Of a stretch of 64,000 bases of DNA, positions 32,361-44,167 are shown piece after piece. This DNA is from Heliopora coerulea. Taxonomy: Eukaryota > Cnidaria > Anthozoa > Scleralcyonacea > Helioporidae. Position 1 is the stretch's first letter. Each line of letters starts with the position of its first letter. The notes under the pieces were generated by a model. That model did not search any database and had not been told where the DNA came from. It was given only the letters and a program-made list of their open reading frames with translations. The stretch is taken from NCBI GenBank assembly GCA_030142905.1, contig JASJOG010000181.1:186001-250000 (forward strand), written 5' to 3'. The position numbers were made by a program, and so were the translations under genes.

Positions 32361-35119
32361 GGGATCTCGTATAATATTTGGTGGATCGATTTTAGGACAA
32401 ACATCAAAGTTCGGCAAGAAATAAGGAATAGAGGAGAAGATAATAGAGGATAAAGTTTAATTCAGATCTAACCACAAACGCATGATATTTAAGTGGCCTG
32501 TAATATAATCTGTGTAATATAAACTTTATTTCACTTCGTTTTTGGGTAACACACTCATTCCTTGATAATGATTAACTTCAGTATATGAAGTTAATTTTGT
32601 CCTACGATGCCACTATTCTGTATTTTTTGCTCGGCTTTGATTTTTGCTGTAAGATTAAGTTTTCCGCCTCGTTTATCAATCTCATCTTCCATGGAGGTCG
32701 ACTTGAGTAGTCAGAGGTATCGACAAGATCGATTACTCCAACGATTACTTCTGTCACACTTGACGGTATGAATATTCTTTACATACTTTTTCTAAAGCTA
32801 AATTGTGTAATGACAATTACAGGGTGTTTGTCTTCTCAAGCAAAACAATGAAGACGGGTGAATAAATATTCGAGGTGCTGTTTGAGGGCTACGAAATATC
32901 TCTACACAATTGATACCAAGCCTTCGTCTGATCATCTAATTTTTCAAAGTTATTCTATACTAAGCTTCTAGTTGGATTGTTTTCCGCAGAACTTGTCATA
33001 ATCACAGATGTAACATTCTGCCAGGCCAAGTAATCTAAAGCATGTTTTGATAGTCATTGAAAAACTCACTCGTGCATGTTTTGTCAAAATTGCACTTGAA
33101 ACCATGTTACTACCTATGCTAATTCCAAGTGCCATTCTTATGTTCAAATACAAGCAGAGGCATAGGAAGCAATTATTCACGGGCGGTACAACCCACCCCT
33201 AGGAAGTACCGGGCATGCTCCCCCGGGAAATTTTTATTTTCTGATGCTCTGAAACTTTACTTCCTGCATTTTGAGAGCAGTTTTAACAGAAAAATATAAA
33301 GATCATAAACAGCAACCCACTGTAGTTTTATAGTCTATATCACCTTTCTACACAACAATTTTAAGTAACTTTCAATTGCTACTCCAGCAAGTCCCACTGG
33401 CTAACTTAAGCCCTAATAGTTACAAATATTTACTTCACTGTCGATATTTTTGGTCCAACCTGATCAAGTATTATAAGTATTATATTATAAACATTATAAG
33501 TATTATATCATAAAAAAAATAGTGACTGTCATAAATATTAAGGAGACAAGACAGTGGTGTCCAATCACTGTGCCTGTTCAAAAACTGCTGGGATATTGGA
33601 AGCAGGGGACAGCAGACATGCAGAACTAAATGCATCTGCTTTCATGTTCCCCAATCTTGCCATAACTCTGATGTGCCAGATACCTGTTCCTCAATTTGGT
33701 TCTAGTTCTACAGCCTTCTTCTCCTTCTGCCTTTATCCTACAACTACAACAATTCTTCACCTATTCTTATTCTTACTGGTTACTTCTGAAAAATCAGGTG
33801 ACTAGAAAACACAACACAGTAAATATCAACATTGATTGCAGTTATATTCAAATGCACCAGCATCTGCAAGATCACTGTGTGAGCCATCACTCAGGTCACA
33901 CTCACCACCTTTTACAAGTTAACAAGTCAAGACTTTTAATCTTGACCACTCCCTATTTAAGCACACCATGTTCTTGTTTCAGCTTCAATCTTTAAGACTC
34001 CAAGTTCCAAGGCCATAATCAGCCTTCAGGAAAAGAGGAGGCAGAACAAGGTGTTTCTTGAAAGCACATGAGAAACTTGAAAACCTGTGGCAGAAAAATA
34101 CAAGCCACCACCAACTGCTGAATATCAGAGGAGGTAACTACTTCCCCTGCCTTACACTAGCAACAGCTACCATAAATGATCTATTAAATCCTGCCCTCTA
34201 ATAAGCCCCCCTGTAGAGCTTCAAGTTTCTAATAACCCTCCTCCCTATTAAGCCTCCCCCACAACAAAAGCACAAGAAAGATAGCTTACATAGGATTGGT
34301 TAGAGTTGCACTATATTCTTGATCAGGACATTTCCAACTTCCAATTTCATATGGGACAATTTCAGTATTTTGTTGTCATTTTTATTCATATCCCATATTT
34401 TATATCTATTTTATGTTATTGTTTTATATATTTTTTTAAATTTGTAATGTATACAGGTCTCCTAAGAATACCAGCTAGTTGTTGATAGTTCCAACCTGTA
34501 TAAAGTTTATCTGAAAAAAAAAAAATCTAAAAAAAAAAGTTCTGTTTTCAGTACATCAGCAATGGTTCTTGACTTGCACATTGTGAAATATATTCTTGGA
34601 ACAACAAGTCCATCATTTGACTTTATTATAAAATAATACAGTAGTTTCCATTTTTGGACACAAAACTCAAGCTTAATCATGTTATTGCTTTGTTTCATTA
34701 TATAAAGTAGTAGGGTTAACACGTCAGTCGAAACACACTCTTATGAGTTGGAATTTAGTTGAGCTTCAAGATTGCACATGGCAAGTATATGCTACCTGTA
34801 TTGCTATTTATTAAAGTTGGTCAGCATTTCAGAAAAAATTGTCTCCATGTTTGACTCCCAATGAGTTTTAAATAAGCCCCCCACTCTCTATTATGTCCCC
34901 CTTTCTAATAAGCCCCTTGTCTAGAAGGCTTGAAAAATAAATAAGCCCCTGGGGGCTTAATAAAGTGCTTACGGTATGAGCTCTCAAGTCACTGTCAACT
35001 TAACAACATATTGCTTGATTGGTTGTAGTGGAATCAATTATCACTATTGTTGCAAGAATTTTATGCAACTGCAGAAAAATATCTGGCAAAGCTAATCTTT
35101 TGCATCAGGACTTTTATGA
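32361..35119. other. Intergenic, no gene seen
   Basis: Short open frames (for example 32968-33180 on - and 33554-33805 on +) show no motif. AATAAGCCCCC-like words recur at about 34200-34260 and 34870-34960 and look like a dispersed repeat of unknown type. Confidence 0.5.
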
Positions 35120-35132
35120 TTCATTGAATTTT

Positions 35133-35831
35133 AAGGTAGATGAATGATCTTCAAGCTTGATACTCAAAAAATGATTTCTGAGCTCCAGATGGGGATTGAA
35201 CCCACAACCTTCTGATGACCGGTTAGACGCTCTAACCATTGAGCTACCGAGACTCAGATGGTGAGCTAAGGTGCAAATTCAATATATATGTGCAACCTAA
35301 GTGGAAGCCACTATATATTAATAATGATTGAGGAGGCAGTTTGATGTTTGAGAAACATGAGAGCTTGGATATATTAAGGTAGATGAACAATCTTCAAGCT
35401 CAGTACTCAGAAAATGATTTCTGAGCCCCAGACAGGGATTGAACCTGCAATCTTCTGATGACCGATTAGACGCTCTAACAATTGAGCTACCGAGACTCAG
35501 ATGGTGAGCTAAGATGGTGAGTATAGAGCTTGAAAATCATCCATCTACCTTAATATATCCAAGCTCTCATGTTTCTCAAACATCAAACTGCCTCAATCAT
35601 TATTAATATATAGTGGCTTCCACTTAGGTCGCACATATGTATCGAATTTGCACCTTAGCTCACCATCTGAGTCTCAGTAGCTCAATGGTTAGAGCGTCTA
35701 ACCGGTCATCAGAAGGTTGAGGGTTCGATCCCCGTCTAGGGCTCAGAAATCATTTTCTGAGTATCGAGCTTGAAGATCGTTCATCTACCTTAATATATCC
35801 AAGCTCTCATGTTTCTCAAACATCAAACTGC
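35133..35831. mobile_element. Composite tRNA-like SINE insertion with 13-bp target duplication
   Basis: TTCATTGAATTTT flanks it at 35120-35132 and 35832-35844. It contains three tRNA-like copies: two on the - strand (about 35170-35265 and 35425-35505) and one on the + strand (about 35665-35745). Inverted arms include AGGTAGATGAA...TTCATCTACCT, and the tail is ATATATCCAAGCTCTCATG. None of the copies looks like a working tRNA gene. Confidence 0.75.
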
Positions 35832-37184
35832 TTCATTGAATTTTGGCATCAACACACAAACTGGACATGGAAAGAAGTATGAAAACACACTAGAAATTTA
35901 CTAAAAATAAGCAGCACAATCCAAACTTTCCGCACAAGCACATTTTTGTCAAATTAATTTGCTTGACGAAATAAAGTACACAACAAAGAACACTAATCAT
36001 CACAATCATCATGAACTAAAGTAAAGTAATGATTGACTGAATTTATTTTTCTGAATTTATTTGTGTAATTTAACATGTACGTTAAACTAAAAAAATATCC
36101 AAGCATACAATTTATATATTATTTAAATTTTTTTAAAGGTTCATTGAAATTTAATATTAGTCATAGCAAGATAATTCCAATCATTAACTGAAATTTTTGC
36201 TGACATTTCAAACTCACCTCATCTCCACAACGACACAAGTTAATTTTGACATTCTCTATCCATTTCAAACTCTTGATCACAGCATATTACTTAAGTATCG
36301 ATATCACTACCGCTTCATCGGACTTAGAATAATTTCAGTTGGGTCTACATTGGTGAACTCACGACAACCTTCTGAGATTGGCGTCGCCATCTTGTAACAA
36401 TGGGAAAAACGTGGTGTAAAACTCCATGATGCGTCTTGATTGTTTTTCCGCAGGATCAGGGTCACAAGAGAGAGGTCATCCGGGAAAAGCGTGTAACTTT
36501 TCAATGTTCCTTTATCCTTGTCGTTTGTATGCTGACCTTTGGTCACAACTTGAGCGTTTTCCCACGAGCAGATCAGTGGGCGTTCGACCTTGGGCCTTGG
36601 GGAATATAAGTACATGAGACTGTAGTAAAGTGGTGGATATATGGAGGTTAATTGGGTGTCTGAGCGCCCCACTTTCAGCTAAGGAAAATGTTTTGGTCCC
36701 TTTAAAATAGAACCTTTTCTTCTTTCAAATGTTTACCCAGACTCCTTCACGCAGACTCCTTTACGGAACGTCTAATGTTGAAAGAGGCTTATTTAAAAAT
36801 TTCCTGCCTTGGAAGACTGGACAGTCAGAATGAACATCCATGATTGACCACTACTATGATCATTTTCTCAAATGTCCTGTCTTGGAAAATCTTTCTCTCG
36901 TAGGATATTCTACACCACACAAAATATAACTTGAAATGCTGAACCGTATCTCCAAACCTTAATAATAGAAGTATTCTTATTCTTATCTATCTCCTCTCAG
37001 AATCCTAACATCACCACAGACTCTGATCTGTGTTGGAAAGTAGGACATGGCCAGCATGACAGAGCATGAATGTTTTTGTTTCCTACTTTTTGAAGGAAGC
37101 ATGTACCTCTGCGTGACAAGTTGCTTGTGCGCCAATGTGATTTATCATAGCAATATATCATCTACTCAGGTTTTAAAGCCTGGT

Positions 37185-37984
37185 TTCCATATAATCTCTG
37201 CGATAGCTCAAAAAAACTAACTTAGCGATCGCTGCGATCATATGGATACCCTGCTCTCGCCAGTGGTGTAGCCAGGGTCCGACGTTTCGGGTGGGCGGCA
37301 GTTTTTACTGAAATACATCGGACTTCCTGAAAAATTTATTTTGCCATAAATCTTTGAATTATTTAATCATGTGTAGTGTATGATCCACTCGTTTTCCTCA
37401 ATCTTGAAAGGAGAATGAACCGAAAATTTTTCGTACAAATTGAAAACTTCGTCATGTCGTACAATTTTGGTCATAAGTTAACAATTCGACTGTATGTTAA
37501 TGTAACGTGTTTCTTCCCGTTAGTAAACATAACGCTTGAGTGTTCTCAGGTGTAATACTCAAGCAACTTTAATTATTTGGATACAGTCATACAACACATA
37601 CAAAAACTACTTAAAAAAAAAAAACCCAACAAAACAACCTAAAATATATTTGTATTATCTGCAACTTGCTAGAGGCAGGTCAGTATATATTCCCCCCAGC
37701 CGTGCCAGACCTCTAACGGGTAACCTGTTTACCTTAACTCACCTGGGAAAGCCACACGAGCATAACCCCTCCCCTCCCCCTAAATTTCTCCAAGGATTTA
37801 ACATTTTCTTCAAGATGGCCTTGGAGAGGTTTGAGAAGCAACCCCCCCTCAGGCCCCTCTTGGCTACGGCGCTGGCAATTACATCGAGTTCAAAGTTTGC
37901 ATATGATCGCTGCAATCGCCGAAGATATTGTTCAGCGATTGCAGAAATCTCAGCGACTGTATTGATTGTAGCGATTATATGGAA
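37185..37984. mobile_element. Foldback/MITE with TTCCATATAATC ends
   Basis: TTCCATATAATC at 37185 and GATTATATGGAA at 37973-37984 are perfect inverted ends. Internal GCGATCGCTGCGATCATATG-type words are also inverted (37220-37245 and 37890-37915). A second element seems to be inserted inside. Confidence 0.5.
37261..37874. mobile_element. hAT-like element inside the foldback
   Basis: Starts CAGTGGTGTAGCCAGGG and ends TTGGCTACGGCGCTG (11 of 14 terminal bases complementary), a common hAT-MITE end. No 8-bp duplication was found. An alternative right end, GTTGCACCGCTG, is at 38411-38422. Confidence 0.4.
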
Positions 37985-38715
37985 AAGAGGCTTTATTCTT
38001 TTCACTACGGGAAAGCATCATCCTCTTAAATGGTTTAAAACAGCCTTAGAAACAAATTTTTTCATTTCCACCATTTTCATTTTCCATCTTTTCTTTGTAA
38101 TTACTTCCATCAAGCATGCCTCGCTTTACAAAAACCAGTTTGTTCAGTTTTGTTGATTTTTGGAAGAATTGCTTACTTCATCGTTGCGTTTATTATGTTA
38201 ACTGCTTTTCGTCTGTCGTTATTTTATAAAAGAAATACATAATGGATTCCTGTGTTTGCCGAATACTGTAATCCAAACACGCGGAATGTTGCGCGACTTG
38301 AGAAAAGCTTTTAGTATTTTGTTTTTAGCTTGGTATTTCTTACGTCACGAATAAGGAACGTACAAGATTTCAATGAAAAGAGTAGGGATAGAGACCCCCA
38401 AGCCTCCCTAGTTGCACCGCTGATTCCAATCTTTTCTTCCAGCAGTTTACTTGGAATGTACTTGATGTAGTTTGCTAAGTGAAGAAAATAAACATGAAAA
38501 CGATAACTCCGGGGTTATCATGTGCGGGCAGTGGCCTGTTCCTTGGACGGTATAGATTTGGAAGAGGAGCGGGCACCAAATATCCATAACGAGACACAAA
38601 TGTGGATTTCGTTGCGCACTCAAGCCTCACGATCGATGCAAGAATCCCATCCAACGACTGGCGAAGGAATTGTCAAATGCAGAGTGTGCTTTACCGTTTT
38701 GAATGTTTGTTGCTA

Positions 38716-39044
38716 CACTGCAAAAAATTAAACTGTTGGGTAGATATTTTTTCTAGTTTTAAGATTAATTTCCTGGCTTTAAGAAATATATTCTGGATAA
38801 GAAAAGTCATTTGGAATTTTTTCTTCTTTCAAGAAATTTTAGCAAATATATCTTGATTCAAGAATATTTTTTTTTTCTAGTCTAGATATATTTTCTTAAT
38901 TCAAGAAAATATGTGTTCTTTTAAGAAATTTTTTCTTAAAAAGAATTTTCCTGTCAAAGAACAAGATAACATTTCTTAATTTAAGAAATGTGGTCTTAAA
39001 ACAAGATTTTTTTTCTTAAAATAAGAATTCTATTTTTTGCAGTG
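38716..39044. mobile_element. MITE with TA target duplication
   Basis: CACTGCAAAAAAT starts at 38716 and ATTTTTTGCAGTG ends at 39044, with TA on each side (38714-38715, 39045-39046). The interior is rich in TTTCTTAAA/TTTAAGAAA. Typical of a Tc1/mariner-type MITE. Removing it with one TA rejoins the D8C reading frame. Confidence 0.88.
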
Positions 39045-39116
39045 TATCGGGAGATCACGGGCATTGAAGTCTGGAATTGTGGGTTATATTTCATCTATAA
39101 ACTTCACAGGTCAAAT

Positions 39117-39417
39117 CAGCTGCGTATCTAAGGCATGGCAGGTATGGCACGTGCCCTGGGCGCCACTTGAAGGGGGGCGCCACTGAGCAGTTTCTAGTAA
39201 AGTCAGACAAGCCATCCTAGAATAGTGAAAAAACAATTTTCTTTCAGATGTATGATCTGTCTTTGCTTATCATGGGTGAGAAGTACTAGGATGGCTAGAT
39301 TGTTATTTTTGAGCTGATTTTATGGTAAAGTTATCTAAAAGATGGGTGTCAAATGTTTGGACAGGGGCGCAATTTCAGTGCTTGCCATAGGCGCTATTTT
39401 CCGTAGATACGCCACTG
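39117..39417. mobile_element. hAT-like MITE with 8-bp target duplication
   Basis: Flanked by GGTCAAAT at 39109-39116 and 39418-39425. Ends CAGCTGCGTATCTAAG and CGTAGATACGCCACTG are imperfect inverted repeats. The 8-bp duplication and CAG...CTG ends fit hAT. Confidence 0.88.
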
Positions 39418-39490
39418 GGTCAAATTGTTGCAGCCTTTGTTACTGCGGCTCTAAGAAAATCTGTGACGGTGATGTTAGCGCTTAATTATT

Positions 39491-40208
39491 CTCATGACTT
39501 TCTGATCAGTCATCTCTACCAGAGACGTTATAGCGTCAGGAAAAGAGGTGATGCGAAGGTTAAGGACTAATCTTCGAACTTTCGTCTACAAAACCTTCGA
39601 GAGGCTCGAACTCATTTCATGTCTTCCAGATGTTTCCATCATGATAAAAGATTAATATATTAAGCTACTTTATTTTCTCCCACTTGGAAAATCTTGAAGG
39701 TTTAAAACCCAAAATGTTATTTCTATATCAAATTTAGTTGAATATAGTAGTCGTTCGTCGAATATAGGTTTCGGTGGTAAGTGGAGGTTCAGAATCCTTT
39801 GAGTTTTAACTCCGTAATGAATACTGAATCGTTGCAGCTGGTATGCGTCTGAGTTTTTGAACATAGAACCTTAATCACACCCCTATTTTGAGAAAGCACG
39901 CACTCCAACCTCCCAATACCGCCCAAAAATCAAAAGTGGTAAGACAATATTTTGGTGTGGGTTTAGTGCGAACCTTACGAATACCAAAAGAAAATTTGGA
40001 AGGTTAAGAAACTTTCGAAGGGTTTGTCGATTGGAACATTTTCTCACCTTTGTTAGAAAATTTTTCAAGTAGGGAATTAGCCAAGTTAAAACCATGCAGC
40101 ATCAAACTGAAGGGCTTTAGAGTGCATTAAAAGATGAAAAGACTGTTCTACATCTTCTAGATATAATTGTCACTAATCTCTTTTACTATACAAATTTCTT
40201 TTATCTCA
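39491..40208. other. Intergenic, no gene seen
   Basis: AT-rich sequence between the D8C pseudogene and the CRD-lectin gene. Only short open frames without motifs. Confidence 0.5.
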
Positions 40209-40214
40209 TTTATT
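40209..40214 (-). promoter_or_regulatory. Likely poly(A) signal of the CRD-lectin gene
   Basis: AATAAA on the - strand, about 60 bases after the stop codon at 40274-40276. Confidence 0.55.
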
Positions 40215-40273
40215 CTTATTTTCATCAATAAAACTAGAATTCCACTGAGACTGTTCTTCAATATAATTGAACA

Positions 40274-40606
40274 CTAAAGCTGTTTGTCGTAAATTTCAGG
40301 ATGTTGAGTGCAAATATAGTCAACTTGTAAGTATTTGTAAACGCGGGGGCATAGCACTGTTCCTTTTCGAACCAACAATCCATCCTTGACAGCAATATTA
40401 CATTGGTTTTCGCCATTGCACAGGTTTTGCACTTTCTTCAGAATGAGATCTTCCTGGCCACGGCAGTAAGCTTCGTACGGAAGCACTGGGTGTTTGCAAA
40501 CGTCAGTTTTCTCACGGCCATAGAAAGACTTGGTTACAACTAGTTTTTTTGACCTGTTCTTGCATTTAATGGTGAGCTGCTTGCTTTGGCAACCATAAAC
40601 TGTTTT
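40274..40606 (-). CDS. CRD-lectin exon 3: SUEL lectin domain
   Basis: 333 nt from TTTGTAG|AAAACAG to TAG. Encodes the whole domain: VYGCQ, IKC, FYGREKTDVC, AYCRG, LCNGENQC, LCPRVYKYLQVDYIC. Confidence 0.92.
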   Translation of the reverse strand, partial: KTVYGCQSKQLTIKCKNRSKKLVVTKSFYGREKTDVCKHPVLPYEAYCRGQEDLILKKVQNLCNGENQCNIAVKDGLLVRKGTVLCPRVYKYLQVDYICTQHPEIYDKQL

Positions 40607-43600
40607 CTACAAAGTAATTTTAAGACAAGTACATCTAACAATTGCTCTAATCTGTTCAGTAACAGATTTACAAAATCAATGCTATTAACTCTCGCTACAA
40701 TTTGCTGGTGCGTTACAGTTCACTGGTTACAATCACACCAATTTCAATTGTAAACCAAATTCTTTATCCGAATACTGAGGTATGTAAGAAACGCGTTCTT
40801 CCAGGAATGGAAAAATTACAAATTACATTCGGTTGACAAAAGTCACTTTCTAGATTGAGTTTGTACAAAAGATATCCTCGTGTTTATAAATTGGAAACAA
40901 ATTTTTGCATATTTTCCGGGTTTTTTTTTCCTTTGGTGAATGTCAGTTTTATCACAACAAGTCCAAACCAATCAAACATCTTTTTATCAAGTTTGAACTA
41001 GATACTGTATTCATATTTGCACAAGCTTGCTATTACATATTTACACGACGGAATTCAGTGCTAGCTGCATTTCCATTTCCAAATTTCTTTAAGGGATGGG
41101 TAATTTTTAAGTCGGAATTAATTGTTTTTTGAGAAGGTAATTGGAATTCGGTATTGTTTACTTTTTGAAGTTAGTAATTAGAGTTAGAATTAATACCTTT
41201 TAATAGAATAATTTTAGAATAGGGATATAGATAATGTCACTTCCCGAATGTCCCATCCCGAATGTTTATGAAGTATCGAGTGCTCTAACGCTAAGCGATA
41301 GACAAAACTTCTAATTCCATATAACATTTCGGTCAATTTCTACTCGTAGTTGTTACAATCGAACAAGCTGAGAGGTTCGAAACCTGACCTTCTGAAAGTC
41401 TTTGGAAACGAGAACGTGACTAAACAAAAGATGGAAATAATTGAACTCAACAAAAATATCATTGCAACTTGCATGTTCACTTCTGCTTAGGATCTGTTCC
41501 AGATTTTGAAATGCGTTATGAGCAAAAGAGCGAGTACCAAATCACCGAAGTCGAATGCTCACAAAATATCGATCACGTTGACTTAGCACTTTCGTATATT
41601 TAAAGAAACCCCAATAGGACTGGAGTCAAGTATTGTTCTTGCATATCCTGAGTCTGGCAGTGATGAAGGTCATCAAGTAAGCCACTAAATAATTTAACAT
41701 CAAAAACATCAAAACTGTAAACAACTCTTTTTGTTGGGAGTTTCTCATTAGTTATTTTTCATTGCGAGTGGTGGCGTGATCCACTTCACAGTTTAAATTG
41801 CTTATTAATACACAAGTGCTGTGGTTACTGTGTAGGCATTTTTAGACTAACCGAAATCAAATAAAGTAAAAGAGCGCCTTTGGTTTATCAGGTAATCTAG
41901 TTTAGAGAGGACCACCAGTTTATCAGTTTTATTCTAAAATGTTACAAGTAAAGTCTCACTAAGCTTTGTTTCATTTCATTTAAACTCAGCTTTGAGCAGG
42001 GACGAGCTATTGTAGAGTTTTTGAATTCAGCCTCTTACCGTTTCCTCCCTGGTTGGATCTGGCACTTGGGATCGTCTTGCGTTCGTTTGCATCCCAGTCA
42101 TGAACTGTGGACCAGCCATATCATCCCAATGAGGAGGAGAAGGTCGTGAGTTAGTACAGCAACTCAGAGTACACATAGGGGAACATATGGGGTTACAAGG
42201 ACCAGGGCAGAACATGACAGGTTCTGGTTGGCCCGGAGGAGCTACAGCATTCAAAAAACCACCAAGATCTATAACGGCAAGAAGGTATGTATAGCAAACG
42301 TTATAGCTTGAGGTAAGTAAGCTCTTGGCTTCTAATCAACGCATTGACATTTATGATAAGGTAAAGTGCCTCCAGAACGTACTCTGTTTCGAGTTTACAA
42401 CTGTGAATTCCTCTAAGCAACGAGTAAGAAAAAATCGTACACACTGCCCTCTACCTCAACGCATTTCTTAAAAGATTTCGTATTGCTCAGATGGAGATTT
42501 TATTCTGTTCTAATTAGATCAATGAATAGAATTTATTCATGAATGGCATTCAAAAATGCCTTTAACTCTTTGCTGCCCAGAGGTTTTCATTCGGTGAGTA
42601 AAATCGTTGGTGATGGCAAGAGTAAAATAGAAAAAGGCTTGTACGAAAAGAAATAAGTTAAACTACGCTTTCCATCCCATTTCATGTGTTCGCACTTCAA
42701 AAGAATTTTAGCACAATAGCAATCCTTGAAGGTTACTTTATTTTATCTAATACATATAAAAGCTATAGAGCTGAATTAGCGGATATCGATATATATTGCA
42801 TGTGTAACGATGCTCAATCTACTCGTAAGGATATGAGGAATCATAATTTATTGCGCGGATACTATTCCGTTTAGATTTTGCCAGTGCTATATGATCATAT
42901 AACACCAAGTGATAGATTACGGCATCAAAGAAGGTTCAAATAAAAGTTACAAGGCTCGTAATAAGCAATAGTTTTTCTTATAATGAATATATCGTCCACA
43001 TAAATTGCCTTCCTTTAATATCCAAGGGAAATAAGATATCTTATTCATTTTTCAAATGGATAACTGTCAGTCCTAGTCATATCATATTAGATACGGTCAG
43101 CTTATGCTATTCGGGAAATATTGTGAGTAGTAACTACATCTATGGAACTCACAGCTTCAATTACTGCGACCTTTTTTTTTTTTTTCTGTTTACTTTATTT
43201 CCATGTATAGAAGGTGAGTTAGGCGATGTAAACTTTTAGTCAAACTTCTATGTTTAGCACAGAAAGTGGTACTTGAACAAAACAGAATCCTCAGAAAAAC
43301 CATTTCTGAGCCCCAGACAGGGATCGAACCCGCGACCTTCTGATGACCGTTGAGACGCTCTAACCATTAAGCTACCAAGACTGCGATGGCGAGCTAAGGT
43401 GCAAGTCCGACATATGTGCGACCAGAGCGGAAGCCTCCATATGTTAGTCATGTAAATATCAAATATCAAATAAACCTATCGTGTAAATACAATTAAGTCT
43501 GATAATTTTTTTTACTTTTCTTCCTACTCTAGTTGTAGTTGCATATAAAATCTCTTTCTTTTTAACTTGCATGCTTTTTAAATTTTCTAAACCTAATTTG

Positions 43601-44167
43601 TACATATATTCAGTGTGACGCCCCTCATTGAAATCAGCTTATGTTGTTGAGGCTAGCGTGATTAAATAAAGTTTTTAGTAGTAGCAGTAGTAGTAGTGAT
43701 CGATGAGATACATATTTTGAATTGTGGGAGCTTGGAGATATTTTGAATGAGAGATGAACGTTCGTCAAGCTCTATTCTCGCTCAGGTCGCACATATATGT
43801 CGAGCTTGCACCTTAGCTCACCATCTGAGTCTTGGTAGCTCAATGGTTAGAGCGTCTAACCGGTCATCAGAAGGTTGCGGGTTTGATCCCCGTCTGGGGC
43901 TCAGAAATCGTTTTCCTGAGAATAGAGATTGATGAACGTTCATCTCTTATTCAAAATATCTCCAAGCTCCCACAATTCAAAATATATATCTCAGAAATAA
44001 AACTTTTTGAACGCTAATTTTAACTTCTAAAATTAATCCGAAGGAACGTTGATATTTGTGGCTTTGTAACTTTTTCTCACTCATTCTTTACCTCTTGGAT
44101 CGTAGGCAATTGTCAGCATTATTCCGTTGGTGAAAACAAACCATACCACTGCCTTTATGTAAGCCAT
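40274..44167 (-). CDS. Secreted minicollagen-CRD / SUEL lectin protein, probably nematocyst
   Basis: Three exons on the - strand join in phase into 212 aa: 44167-44092, 42268-42039 and 40606-40274. Residues 1-21 are a signal peptide (MAYIKAVVWFVFTNGIMLTI). Residues 46-63 read CPGPCNPICSPMCTLSCC, an exact CX3CX3CX3CX3CC minicollagen cysteine-rich domain with the usual prolines. A linker rich in Pro, Gln and Arg follows. Residues 103-201 form a SUEL/galactose-binding lectin domain with eight cysteines, the YGR motif (131-133) and KYL (193-195) before the last Cys. Minicollagen domains build the disulfide-linked wall of cnidarian stinging capsules; nematogalectins pair a lectin of this kind with Gly-X-Y repeats, which are absent here. 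Splice borders are inferred from sequence (GT-AG, phases 1 and 0). Function in the capsule is an inference from domains. Confidence 0.86.
42039..42268 (-). CDS. CRD-lectin exon 2: minicollagen-type CRD
   Basis: 230 nt from TTATAG to GAAACG|GTAAGA. Contains the CX3CX3CX3CX3CC motif after GQPEPVMF. Continuing past the donor meets a stop two codons later, which supports the splice site. Confidence 0.87.
43270..43420 (-). mobile_element. tRNA-like SINE fragment
   Basis: The - strand has TAATGGTTAGAGCGTCTCAA and GGTCGCGGGTTCGATCCC followed by TGGGGCTCAGAAA, the same family as at 22791 and 35133. Lies in intron 1 of the CRD-lectin gene. Confidence 0.7.
43704..43993. mobile_element. tRNA-like repeat inside long inverted arms
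   Basis: GAGATACATATTTTGAATTG at 43704 and its near-complement at 43972-43993 begin arms of about 70 bases (GGGAGCTTGGAGATATTTTG; CATCTCTTATTC). Between them lies a + strand tRNA-like copy (about 43830-43905) with A-box and B-box-like words. Confidence 0.72.
44092..44167 (-). CDS. CRD-lectin exon 1: signal peptide
   Basis: 76 nt from ATG to CCAAGAG|GTAAAG. A hydrophobic leader ends near IAYDPR. The split codon G|AT gives Asp with exon 2. Confidence 0.8.

Larger units (their letters stand above)
38443..39490 (+). pseudogene. D8C exon pseudogene with two transposon insertions
   Basis: A fourth copy of the family's last exon. It opens after TTCTTCCAG in the usual phase and encodes VYLECT, then ENKHENDNSG, ESHPTTGEGIVK and CRVCFTVLNVCCY. 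The coding is cut at 38716 by a TA-flanked MITE, resumes with [11 protein letters not shown], is cut again at 39117 by a hAT-like MITE, and resumes with CCSLCYCGSK. Own defects are an in-frame TGA just after LECT, a TAG after PWTV and a frame slip in the middle. No other exons of the unit were found nearby, so this is an orphan or the remains of a lost gene copy. Confidence 0.88.

Noticed and set aside
36307..36672. - strand open frame of 121 codons
   Set aside because: No motif, no paralogue in the window and no supporting splice or promoter context.
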